Below, in pieces: positions 16,611 through 24,594 of a DNA stretch of 64,000 bases. A program made the translations under genes and the position numbers. The first letter of the stretch is position 1. Each line of letters opens with the position of its first letter. The notes under the pieces are model-generated. The model searched no databases. It was not told the DNA's origin and was given only the letters and a program-made list of their open reading frames with translations. The DNA is from Flavobacteriales bacterium. Its GTDB lineage: Bacteria > Bacteroidota > Bacteroidia > UBA10329. The stretch is from the NCBI GenBank assembly GCA_020635535.1, contig JACJZP010000006.1:1-64000 (forward strand), given 5' to 3'.

Positions 16611-17312
16611 ATGAAGAAACAGATTACCATCTTGTCAGGAGCTGGAATCAGTGCCGAAAGTGGCATCAGCACCTTTAGAGATGCCAATGGCCTTTGGGAG
16701 AACCACCGCATAGAAGATGTGGCCACTCCAGAGGCATTTCAGCGGAATCCTGAACTGGTGTTGGAATTCTATAACCTCCGTAGAAAACAACTTTATGAGG
16801 TAGAACCCAATGCCGCGCATTTTGCCATTACCCAATTACAAGCACAGTTTGATGTACAGGTAATAACCCAAAATGTGGATGACCTGCATGAGCGTGCTGG
16901 CAATGAGAACGTGCTTCACCTGCACGGGCAACTGAAACAGGTACGCAGCACGGGTTATCCGCAAACGGTTTATGATCTGGAAGGCTGGGAACTGAGACTT
17001 GGAGACACCTGTGAGAATGGGCATCAATTGCGCCCACATATTGTTTGGTTCGGTGAGGAAGTTCCGAACTTGATGGTTGCTGCAGAAATTGTTTCGAGGG
17101 CAGATGCCGTGATTATTGTCGGCACATCGCTGAACGTGTATCCTGCTGCGGGATTGTATCAATATGCACGACCCGATACGCCCATTTGGATCATTGACCC
17201 AAAGGCAAACGAATTATCGTACCCTGATTCAATTACTCCCATAAATGAAAAAGCCGGAGCAGCATTGCCCCGGCTTGTCCGCTCACTACTGAACGGAGAA
17301 ATTATTTTGTAA
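16611..17312 (+). CDS. cobB: NAD-dependent protein deacylase, SIRT5/CobB class (233 aa)
   Basis: A cytoplasmic sirtuin that removes acyl groups from lysines using NAD+. It has GAGISAESGIS (about 10-20), the QNVDDLHERAG NAD block (87-97) and the catalytic His105 in LHLHGQL. FYNLRRK (Tyr54, Arg57) matches the Tyr/Arg pair that favours succinyl- and malonyl-lysine in SIRT5-like enzymes. The Cys4 zinc site is not present: only one Cys (about 134, in GDTCENGHQLRP) remains, as in other zinc-less members I recall. ATG at 16611 gives the standard short N-terminus. The 3' end overlaps the convergent T9SS-cargo gene by 11 bases and contains that gene's terminator. Confidence 0.93.
   Translation: MKKQITILSGAGISAESGISTFRDANGLWENHRIEDVATPEAFQRNPELVLEFYNLRRKQLYEVEPNAAHFAITQLQAQFDVQVITQNVDDLHERAGNENVLHLHGQLKQVRSTGYPQTVYDLEGWELRLGDTCENGHQLRPHIVWFGEEVPNLMVAAEIVSRADAVIIVGTSLNVYPAAGLYQYARPDTPIWIIDPKANELSYPDSITPINEKAGAALPRLVRSLLNGEIIL
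17248..17276 (-). terminator. Terminator of the T9SS-cargo gene, embedded in the sirtuin coding sequence
   Basis: CCGGCTT (17270-17276) pairs with AAGCCGG (17251-17257); on the minus strand the hairpin is followed by TTTTTC. It lies 25 bases beyond the stop codon at 17302 and inside the final codons of the sirtuin gene. Confidence 0.65.
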
Positions 17313-18015
17313 CCAGCATCTTCTTGGTGCTGATCTCTTGATCATCTACAACCAACGTGTAGAAATACATGCCAGAAGGCAATGATGAAACATTCAACTT
17401 GAGTGTCCCTTGATCTTGGCCCAGTTTTATCTCTCTCACCTTTGAACCAAGCATACTGTAAACAACAATCTTGGCCTGTTGCCAACCTGCTTTCAGCGCG
17501 TAATTGATCTTGGCAACCGAGCTGGCAGGATTCGGATACGAACTTGAAATTCCAGACTCGTTACCCATGAAAACATCCTCAATACCAACCTGTGTGATCA
17601 GAAATCTAACAGTAGCACACACAGAATCAGCTTCATTAGATTGATCATAGAAACAATAGGCAAGGGTACTAACCCCTTCTTGACCATTTGGTTTGTAATC
17701 CGCATAAAATTGCTCTACCCGTTGCCCCGGCTGTATTGTAATAGCAGTTGGCGATACGCTGACAGGTGGTTCGTAACACTGATCCCAACAGAAATAATTA
17801 TCTGTTCCTGGAACGGTGTCTATGGTCATTCTCATGACCTTGACATTTATGGGCGCAGAACCGTTTGTGTTTTCAATGGTTCCTTCGGTCTGTACAATAC
17901 TCTGATCCACAGAGCCCCAAACCATGGTATTCAAGTTCAAAATTGATAAACTGTTCTGAGCGTTGGTGCCGAAACCAGCCAGCACAACACAAATCAAGAG
18001 TAGAATCCTTTTCAT
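17302..18015 (-). CDS. Secreted protein with T9SS type A sorting domain (237 aa)
   Basis: A signal peptide (about 1-19, ending GTNAQ) is followed by a single beta-rich domain (about 20-140) with Cys pairs (for example DNYFCWDQCYEPP). The C-terminal sorting domain covers about 158-237 and contains SSYPNPASSVAKINY, VYSMLGSKVREI, GMYFYTLVV and the terminal KKMLVTK. It is predicted to be exported through the SprA-containing T9SS and attached at the cell surface. A -7-like TAACTTTG lies upstream (18038-18045). The N-terminal module has no recognised enzymatic motif. Confidence 0.88.
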   Translation of the reverse strand: MKRILLLICVVLAGFGTNAQNSLSILNLNTMVWGSVDQSIVQTEGTIENTNGSAPINVKVMRMTIDTVPGTDNYFCWDQCYEPPVSVSPTAITIQPGQRVEQFYADYKPNGQEGVSTLAYCFYDQSNEADSVCATVRFLITQVGIEDVFMGNESGISSSYPNPASSVAKINYALKAGWQQAKIVVYSMLGSKVREIKLGQDQGTLKLNVSSLPSGMYFYTLVVDDQEISTKKMLVTK

Positions 18016-18037
18016 GCAAATAAGTTCGATTGGTTGC

Positions 18038-18045
18038 CAAAGTTA
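18038..18045 (-). promoter_or_regulatory. Candidate -7 box TAACTTTG
   Basis: A TAnnTTTG match 23 bases upstream of the T9SS-cargo ATG at 18015. Confidence 0.4.
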
Positions 18046-18102
18046 ACCGATCATTATTCAATAATGGTCGGTGCGGATACAAAACAACGCTATGCGCAAG
18101 GT

Positions 18103-18110
18103 TAAGTTTG
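18103..18110 (+). promoter_or_regulatory. Candidate -7 box TAAGTTTG
   Basis: A TAnnTTTG match 33 bases upstream of the Omp28/T9SS gene start at 18144. Confidence 0.45.
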
Positions 18111-18143
18111 CAATCTAACTTCACTTATTCGTTTATCGCACTT

Positions 18144-19934
18144 ATGAAAAAACATTTACTCTCGTTAGCCCTCACAACCTTTAGTGTTTATGGCTTTGCA
18201 CAGACATTCGTGAGTACAAATCCTGAGAATCGTAATGTTGTTCTGGAAGAATTCACTGGGATTTATTGCCCAAACTGTCCTGATGGCCACAAGAAGGCTC
18301 AGCAGTTTGCTGATAACAACCCTGGAGATGTAGTACTGGTTAACGTTCACACCGGAAGCTATGCCCAACCCAGCGGCAACGACCCTAATTTTCAAACAAG
18401 TTTCGGAGCTGCTCTGGCCAATCAGTCTGGGCTCTGTGGCTACCCGGCCGGTACGGTTAACCGAGAGTATTTCCCAAACTACTATCAAGTAAACCAGAGT
18501 GGTAACCCTTGTGGCACGGAACCAACCGCTCAATCTCGTGGCACTTGGTCAACATCTGGAGGTCTGGTTCTTCAAGAATCCTCTCCGGTCAATGTGGCAG
18601 CACAGGCCACTCTGGATCTCTCAACTCGCAAATTGACCGTGGTGGTTGAAGCGTACTACACTGGAGATGCTGTTAACACCAGTAACAAACTCACAGTTGC
18701 GGTACTTCAGAACAATGTGGAGGGTCCTCAAGATGGTTCGTCTGCCAACCAAACGCAGGTTCTTCCTAACGGTAACTATAATCATAAGCACATGTTGCGA
18801 CACTTCCTGACCGGACAATGGGGAGCCAGTGTTTCGCCAACATCAACAGGATCGTTCTTTACCGACACATACACTTGGGATGTACCTGCGGAAATCAATG
18901 ACATTCCGCTTGACCTTAACAATCTTGAGGTTGTAGTTTACATTGCCGAAGGGAATGAGAACATTATTACAGGATCTGAGGCAGAATTGATAGTAGTATC
19001 GCCAAATACGTACGATGCACTCCCAGCTTCCATTGAACTCCCAGAATACCTCTGTGAAAGTGAAATTGAACCAAAGGTCACTATTCAGAACATGGGGAAC
19101 GAGACATTGACCAATCTGACAATCAGGTATAACGTGAATGGAGGACCGATAGAGACCTACAACTGGACCGGTTCTCTGGCAACCGCAAGTATGGAAGAAG
19201 TTACCCTGCCCAGTACATCGTTCACTCACATGCAGGAGAATGTGTTCTGGGTTTCAACCACGTCTCCCAACGGACAGTCCGATGAGGTCGCGTCAAACAA
19301 TGATGCCGTTGCCACATTCTATCCTGCTAAGAATTCCGGTTCGGCAGTGGATATTGTAATTGTAACCGATAATTACGGAAGTGAAACAACTTGGAAACTT
19401 CGCAACCCGAATGGTCAGGTTGTGGCATCTGGTGGACCTTACACAAATGGTTCTAGCCAAACGATTACTGAAAATGTTACCGGTTTGGCCAATGGGTGTC
19501 ACACTTTTGAGATTTATGACCAGTACGGAGATGGCATGTGCTGTTCCTACGGTCAAGGCAGCTTTACCTTGAAAAGCAATGGAGTAACCCTCTATACGGG
19601 TGGTGAATTCGGGTCATCAGATGAACGCTTGATCAACGTGGGTGGTTCTCTTGGAATCAACGATGACCTGGAACTGGTTAACGACTTATCGGTTTACCCG
19701 AACCCATTCTCAGACAATGCAAGAATCTCTTTCAGCATGGCCGAGACTGCGGAAGTATCTCTTGAAGTTGTGAATATCCTTGGAGCAAAAGTCATGTCGC
19801 AGAATATGGGAGAGAAGGCTGCGGGCACGCATAGCAGCATTATCTCTGCAGCCCATTTGGATGCCGGAATCTATATGGTGAACCTACTGGTTGAAGGCAG
19901 AATGTACTCAACCCGAGTAAGCATTACCAAATAA
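18144..19934 (+). CDS. Omp28-related secreted protein with T9SS sorting domain (596 aa)
   Basis: The start at 18144 (MKKHLLSLALTTFSVYGFAQ) gives a clean signal peptide; an open frame extends to 18030 but lacks one. The N-terminal third is the Omp28 thioredoxin-like fold with a CPNC motif (Cys42/Cys45 in EEFTGIYCPNCPDGH) and the HTGSYAQPS block. Beta-sandwich repeats follow (about 290-500). The C-terminal T9SS type A domain covers about 515-596 (SVYPNPFSDNARISF, DAGIYMVNLLVEG). It is predicted to be a cell-surface protein exported by T9SS. It lies just upstream of a TlpA thioredoxin and a second Omp28 gene, suggesting a shared envelope redox or metal-related role; the actual function of Omp28 proteins is unclear. 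Confidence 0.9.
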   Translation: MKKHLLSLALTTFSVYGFAQTFVSTNPENRNVVLEEFTGIYCPNCPDGHKKAQQFADNNPGDVVLVNVHTGSYAQPSGNDPNFQTSFGAALANQSGLCGYPAGTVNREYFPNYYQVNQSGNPCGTEPTAQSRGTWSTSGGLVLQESSPVNVAAQATLDLSTRKLTVVVEAYYTGDAVNTSNKLTVAVLQNNVEGPQDGSSANQTQVLPNGNYNHKHMLRHFLTGQWGASVSPTSTGSFFTDTYTWDVPAEINDIPLDLNNLEVVVYIAEGNENIITGSEAELIVVSPNTYDALPASIELPEYLCESEIEPKVTIQNMGNETLTNLTIRYNVNGGPIETYNWTGSLATASMEEVTLPSTSFTHMQENVFWVSTTSPNGQSDEVASNNDAVATFYPAKNSGSAVDIVIVTDNYGSETTWKLRNPNGQVVASGGPYTNGSSQTITENVTGLANGCHTFEIYDQYGDGMCCSYGQGSFTLKSNGVTLYTGGEFGSSDERLINVGGSLGINDDLELVNDLSVYPNPFSDNARISFSMAETAEVSLEVVNILGAKVMSQNMGEKAAGTHSSIISAAHLDAGIYMVNLLVEGRMYSTRVSITK

Positions 19935-19949
19935 CGGGTAGAACATAAA

Positions 19950-19998
19950 CTGAAGGCCACGGTCAGGTACGGAATGGTATTTGGTCTGTGGCCTTCAG
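19950..19998 (+). terminator. Probable terminator after the Omp28/T9SS gene
   Basis: An 11-bp perfect stem CTGAAGGCCAC (19950-19960) and GTGGCCTTCAG (19988-19998), with a 27-base loop, is followed by ATTTTCTTCT. The long loop makes termination less certain. Confidence 0.6.
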
Positions 19999-20020
19999 AT
20001 TTTCTTCTAATATTGAAGCC

Positions 20021-20527
20021 ATGAAAAACATACTTCTCACAATAGCCACCATATTTCTTGCCGGTAATCTGAACGCACAGATTGCCAAAAAAGATTGGGA
20101 TCTTCCATCGGCCATGGTCAAAACACTTGACGGAAAAAGTGTTGACACCAAGACCTTTGAGAACGATGACAAACCCATCATTATCTCATTTTGGGCAACT
20201 TGGTGCAAGCCATGTGTTCTGGAATTGAACACCATTATGGATGAGTATGCCGACTGGCAAGAGGAAACAGGCGTGAAACTCATAGCTATTTCCATTGATG
20301 ATGCAAGGAACACGGCAAAGGTGGCTCCGTTCGTTAACGGAAAAGGATGGGAATACGAGGTTTACATGGATCCAAACGGAGATTTCAAGCGCGTAATGAA
20401 TGTTAACACGGTTCCGCACACATTTGTGTTGAACGGAGACAAACAGGTTGTGTGGTCGCACAATGCCTATGCGCCAGGAGATGAAGAGGAACTCTATGAA
20501 ATTGTGAAAGAGAACTCTGGCAAGTAA
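20021..20527 (+). CDS. TlpA-family periplasmic thioredoxin (168 aa)
   Basis: The start at 20021 (MKNILLTIATIFLAGNLNAQ) provides a signal peptide. The mature protein is a thioredoxin fold of the TlpA/ResA type, with FWATWCKPC at about 58-65 (redox Cys62 and Cys65) and the cis-Pro block NTVPHTFVL. It is predicted to reduce or oxidise disulfides in the periplasm or at the envelope. It is the first gene of a tight unit with the DUF6029 protein, Omp28 lipoprotein, a barrel and ubiX. The best candidates for its substrates are the CxxC-bearing Omp28 proteins on each side, which is inference from context. Confidence 0.9.
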   Translation: MKNILLTIATIFLAGNLNAQIAKKDWDLPSAMVKTLDGKSVDTKTFENDDKPIIISFWATWCKPCVLELNTIMDEYADWQEETGVKLIAISIDDARNTAKVAPFVNGKGWEYEVYMDPNGDFKRVMNVNTVPHTFVLNGDKQVVWSHNAYAPGDEEELYEIVKENSGK

Positions 20528-20541
20528 CAAACGCTTACCTC

Positions 20542-22206
20542 TTGAAACAGCTTACCCTCCGCATCTTCAGTGGTTTATTGCTCATTTGCATTGGGCCGCA
20601 GGCTTGGTCTCAAGATTCGGGCAAATGGGGAGAAATACACGGGAACGTACAGTTTGATGCTCAGTACTATAACCCGGATTCTGCAATTGGAGCCCCGCCA
20701 GTTCCTGAAAAGCTCTTAATGAATGGTTTTACCAATCTGATATATACCAAAGGAAAGTTTCAGGTTGGCATGCGCTACGAAAATTATCTGAACGCCCTGC
20801 AAGGCTTTGACAGACGCTACCAAGGGCAAGGCATTACATACCGTTACGCCACGTTTGATGCAGATTTCCTGACCATTACTGTAGGTAATTTCTATGAACA
20901 GTTCGGTTCGGGAATGATTCTCAGAGCTTATGAGGAAAGAGGACTCGGCTACGATAATGTGCTTGACGGTGCACGGGTAAAGGCCCATGTACTTGGTGGG
21001 GTTTATGCCACAGCACTTATCGGGCGTCAGCGTTCCTTCTTCACCTATGGAGAAGGAATTGTACGAGGTTTTGATGGTGAGATAAACATCAACGAGACTT
21101 TCAAAGCAATTGAAGATCATGATTTTAAGGCAACTATCGGAGGAAGCTATGTGAGCAAATACCAGAAAGACGAGGATCCCGATTTCGAGCTTCCGGAGAA
21201 TGTCGGTGCTTGGGCAGCCAGGGCAAACCTGCTTTACAAAGGATTCAACCTGTATGGAGAGTACGTTCACAAGATCAACGATCCGCAGGCAACCAACGCC
21301 TTCCTACACGAAGGCCTACTACGTAAGAATTACAATTCGGGAGATGGAGTTCTGGCCACTTTGGCCTATTCCAGAAAGGGGCTGGGAGTTGTGGTAGGTG
21401 CCAAGCGTATCGATAACATGGATTTCCGTTCAGATAGAACTGCAACTGGTTTCAACCTGAACATCAATTATCTACCAGCACTCACCAAACAACACACCTA
21501 TCAATTGGCTGCGAGCCTCTACCCGTATGCAACACAGCCCAATGGAGAATGGGCGTTTCAGGCAGAAGTCAGTTACAAGATTCCGCGAAATTCCAAACTG
21601 GGGGGCAAGTATGGAATGGGTATAATTGCCAATTATTCTGAGGTTCATGGGTTGGTAAACACGGTTAACGAAGCTGGTAGCGGCTACACCAACAACTTCT
21701 TTGAACTTGGCGATCTCTACTTCCGCGATATAAACATTGAAGTCAACAAGAAATTCACCAAGAATTTCAAGATGATTGCCAAGTATCTGAACCTTGCCTA
21801 CAACAAGGACGTGGTTCAGGGTTTGGTTGGATATGGAACCATCAAAGCCAATATTGCCATTATTGATATGACTTACAAGGTGGCTTCCCGTCATTCATTG
21901 CGGCTCGAAATGCAAGGGCTCTGGACCAAGGACCGTGCTGATCAAGGAGATTGGGTCATGGCCTTGTTGGAGTATCAGTGGGCTCCACACATGTTTGTAG
22001 CTGTTACTGATCAGTGGAATTATGGCAATCCACATGAGGAGAAACGCCTACACTACCCTTCTATTAACATCGGATACATTCATAACGCAACACGCATTAC
22101 GTTAGGGTACGGACGGCAACGAGCTGGAATCTTCTGCGTTGGCGGTATATGTAGAAATGTGCCTGCCTCAAACGGTGTTTCACTTTCCATTACCTCAAGC
22201 TTCTAA
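20542..22206 (+). CDS. DUF6029-type outer-membrane beta-barrel protein (554 aa)
   Basis: The frame starts at TTG 20542, 14 bases after the TlpA stop, giving MKQLTLRIFSGLLLICIGPQAWSQ, a good signal peptide. No ATG start gives one. The remainder is beta-barrel-like, with the YGQFGSG-type block TVGNFYEQFGSGMILRAYEER (about 113-133) and LGYDNVLDGARV (about 134-146), characteristic of DUF6029 proteins as I recall them, and a C-terminal SLSITSSF strand. It probably lies in the outer membrane as a porin-like partner of the neighbouring Omp28 lipoprotein. Function unknown. Confidence 0.8.
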   Translation: MKQLTLRIFSGLLLICIGPQAWSQDSGKWGEIHGNVQFDAQYYNPDSAIGAPPVPEKLLMNGFTNLIYTKGKFQVGMRYENYLNALQGFDRRYQGQGITYRYATFDADFLTITVGNFYEQFGSGMILRAYEERGLGYDNVLDGARVKAHVLGGVYATALIGRQRSFFTYGEGIVRGFDGEININETFKAIEDHDFKATIGGSYVSKYQKDEDPDFELPENVGAWAARANLLYKGFNLYGEYVHKINDPQATNAFLHEGLLRKNYNSGDGVLATLAYSRKGLGVVVGAKRIDNMDFRSDRTATGFNLNINYLPALTKQHTYQLAASLYPYATQPNGEWAFQAEVSYKIPRNSKLGGKYGMGIIANYSEVHGLVNTVNEAGSGYTNNFFELGDLYFRDINIEVNKKFTKNFKMIAKYLNLAYNKDVVQGLVGYGTIKANIAIIDMTYKVASRHSLRLEMQGLWTKDRADQGDWVMALLEYQWAPHMFVAVTDQWNYGNPHEEKRLHYPSINIGYIHNATRITLGYGRQRAGIFCVGGICRNVPASNGVSLSITSSF

Positions 22207-22209
22207 CAG

Positions 22210-23226
22210 ATGAAAAGACATTTCATACAGCTGCTTGTTGTTGCTTTCGGACTTGGGCTAAGCATTTACAGTTGCGATGTTGTGAATCCGCCTTACTACG
22301 GTTGTATAGATCCAAATGCCATCAATTACGATCCGAATGCCACCCATGCCAATGGTCCGTGTTTGGGTAATTGCGAGTATGACCTTGCTGACCCGAATGT
22401 GATACTTGGATGTACAGACCCATCAGCACTGAATTATGACCCGTTGGCCACCTCCAACAACTGCGATTGTACTTACGAGGGTCAGCGGAACGTGCTGGTT
22501 GAAGACTACACGGGTCACACCTGCGGCAATTGCCCAAGGGCAGCCGAGGTTTTGCATAACCTCGAACTAACCTATGGCTCTCGAATAGTGCCCATGGCAG
22601 TGCATGTAGGCTTCTTTGCTGAACCGCAGAACAACCCTGACGGAAGCTATGCATCTGACTTTAGAACCCCTGCGGGCAACCAATGGAATACCGAGTTTGG
22701 TAATAGTGCGCAAGGACTTCCTAATGGACTGGTAAACCGAAGACAGGAAGGTGGTGGCTACCCACAGTCTTATACAGATTGGGCAGCACAGGTGGCAACC
22801 CTACTTGCTCAAGAACCAGAGGTCTTCATCGGAATGGATGTGAGCTACACGGAGTCGACCAGAACGGTAAGTGTTGCCGTTGATGTGAATGTGATAAAAG
22901 ACCTTAACAGCGGACCTTACAACATCATTGTTTGCCTTACCGAAGACAGTATTATCGACTGGCAGAAGGACTACGACCCAAGTCTGGCCGATGAAAGCAT
23001 AGAAGATTACGTTCATATGCACATGCTCCGTAACAACTTCAATGGAACTTGGGGCAATCAAATTGGCACTGGCAATCTTGCTGCGGGTTCTGTTGAGTCG
23101 GGGAATTATTCCATGGTTCTGGATCAAGAGTGGGTTGATCGGCATTGTAATGTGGTTGCTTTCATTTACCAAACAGGTAACAAGGAAGTGATCCAAGCTG
23201 ACCACCGACATGTGATAGAAGAGTAA
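22210..23226 (+). CDS. Omp28-related lipoprotein (338 aa)
   Basis: A lipoprotein signal ends at LSIYSC with lipidated Cys22. Two calcium-binding-like repeats of the form GCxDPxAxNYDPxAT follow (about 31-45 and 67-81). The Omp28 thioredoxin-like domain then starts at about 94, with a CGNC motif at Cys105/Cys108 (DYTGHTCGNCPRA). A C-terminal beta-domain ends FIYQTGNKEVIQADHRHVI. It is spaced 3 bases from the DUF6029 gene and is therefore translationally close to it. It is predicted to face the outer surface or periplasm. It is related to, but much shorter than, the T9SS-exported Omp28 protein at 18144. Confidence 0.88.
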   Translation: MKRHFIQLLVVAFGLGLSIYSCDVVNPPYYGCIDPNAINYDPNATHANGPCLGNCEYDLADPNVILGCTDPSALNYDPLATSNNCDCTYEGQRNVLVEDYTGHTCGNCPRAAEVLHNLELTYGSRIVPMAVHVGFFAEPQNNPDGSYASDFRTPAGNQWNTEFGNSAQGLPNGLVNRRQEGGGYPQSYTDWAAQVATLLAQEPEVFIGMDVSYTESTRTVSVAVDVNVIKDLNSGPYNIIVCLTEDSIIDWQKDYDPSLADESIEDYVHMHMLRNNFNGTWGNQIGTGNLAAGSVESGNYSMVLDQEWVDRHCNVVAFIYQTGNKEVIQADHRHVIEE

Positions 23227-23240
23227 CTTCGCATCCGCTA

Positions 23241-23903
23241 ATGCGGGCAATCGTTTTCATATTTCTATTTCTTCCGGTTCTGGTCTTCGGCCAAGGCTTT
23301 GGCGGTGGGCTTTATGCAGGGATCAGCACATCTCAGGTATCTGGAGACGGCATCGGTGGATTCAACAAGATAGGTGCTTGGGCAGGAGGGTTTACCGATT
23401 ATCGGTTCACGCCAAGGTCAACCTTACAACTAGAACTATCATTCATTCAGAAAGGAAGCCGACAGGCACCAACCGTTAAGAACAATGGAGTGCTTTACGT
23501 ACACAATCAGAACATTCTGGAGATTCCGGTAATGTACCGCTGGTACGGAATCAAGAACATGAGTGTGGAACTTGGTCTTCAGGCTGGAATTATTCTCAGT
23601 ACGGTAGAACGAGGCAACACGATTCCGACCACAACCAACAACCCGCTATTCAAACCAGCCGAATTCAGCGGGGCAGCGGGCTTGAGCTATTATTTCTGGA
23701 AGGGCAAGATCGAAGTGAACGCCCGATACAGCAATTCAATCCTTTCCTTGAAGGGAAATAGAGATTGGTGGATGAACCACGTGTTCGCTTTTTCTGTTAG
23801 GTTCTGGTTTAAGACCACGCTGGATAGAGATAAGATAGAAGCCACAAAGAAGAAGAACGCAATAGATGTGAAGGTGGAAACTGGAAGCACGGAAGAGGAA
23901 TGA
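23241..23903 (+). CDS. Small outer-membrane beta-barrel protein, PorT-like (220 aa)
   Basis: A signal peptide (about 1-17, ending LVFGQ) is followed by an eight-strand-like barrel of the outer-membrane porin / PorT-like family: GFGGGLYAGISTSQVSGDG, LELSFIQKGSRQ, VMYRWYGIKNMSVELGLQAG. The barrel ends at about residue 195 (FSVRFWFKT) and a charged Lys/Glu tail of some 25 residues follows, which is unusual after a barrel's closing strand and might be periplasmic. It is the fourth gene of the TlpA-to-ubiX unit and its end overlaps ubiX by 4 bases (ATGA). Confidence 0.82.
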   Translation: MRAIVFIFLFLPVLVFGQGFGGGLYAGISTSQVSGDGIGGFNKIGAWAGGFTDYRFTPRSTLQLELSFIQKGSRQAPTVKNNGVLYVHNQNILEIPVMYRWYGIKNMSVELGLQAGIILSTVERGNTIPTTTNNPLFKPAEFSGAAGLSYYFWKGKIEVNARYSNSILSLKGNRDWWMNHVFAFSVRFWFKTTLDRDKIEATKKKNAIDVKVETGSTEEE

Positions 23904-24475
23904 GCAAAAAGAAAGTTGTAGTTGGGGTGACAGGTGCCAGTGGCGCCATTTACGCCAAGGTGCTTTTCGACCGTTTGGTTGAGCTGGATGCTCAGACCCG
24001 AGATGTTGGTGTTGTTTTCAGCTCCAACGCCCGAGAGGTGTGGAAACTCGAATTGGGCAATTCCGATTTCGAAAAACTGCCATTCAAAGTGTACAGCGCC
24101 AACGATTTCATGGCGCCTTTTGCCTCGGGATCTGCCAAGTACGATACCATGATCGTTGCACCTTGCAGCATGGGAACCATGGCCCGTATTGCAACAGGTG
24201 TTTCCAACGACCTTATGACCCGAGCGGCTGATGTGATTCTAAAAGAAAGGCGAAAACTGATCCTCATTCCTCGCGATACGCCATTGAGCCTGATACACAT
24301 CAATAACATGAAAACGATCACGGAAGCAGGTGGCATCATTGCTCCTGCAAGTCCATCGTTTTACAGCAACCCAAAAGACTTTGAAGCACTGGCCAAAACC
24401 GTGGTTGACCGTGTTCTTGATCTGGCTGGATTTGACCTTGATTCGTTCCGTTGGAGTGACAAGGAAAATCAATAG
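23900..24475 (+). CDS. ubiX: UbiX-family flavin prenyltransferase
   Basis: The enzyme joins dimethylallyl phosphate to FMN to make the prenylated-FMN cofactor used by UbiD-type decarboxylases. The product is 191 aa, the usual size. It has the Rossmann-like start VVVGVTGASGAIYAKVL (about 5-21), the PCSMGTMARIATGVSNDLMTRAADV block (about 90-115) and LIPRDTPLSLIHINNM (about 121-137). Its start overlaps the barrel gene, so it is co-translated with an envelope operon that has no obvious link to menaquinone synthesis. No ubiD gene is in view. Confidence 0.93.
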   Translation: MSKKKVVVGVTGASGAIYAKVLFDRLVELDAQTRDVGVVFSSNAREVWKLELGNSDFEKLPFKVYSANDFMAPFASGSAKYDTMIVAPCSMGTMARIATGVSNDLMTRAADVILKERRKLILIPRDTPLSLIHINNMKTITEAGGIIAPASPSFYSNPKDFEALAKTVVDRVLDLAGFDLDSFRWSDKENQ

Positions 24476-24594
24476 AAACGCCAACATCAGGTTGCTTATT
24501 GTTCTGATTAACATTTAGTTAGAAAATAGCTTGGGAGAAATAATTTCCACAGATAGCGCTCCGTTTATGGTTCGAATGTCTAAAACCACGAGCC

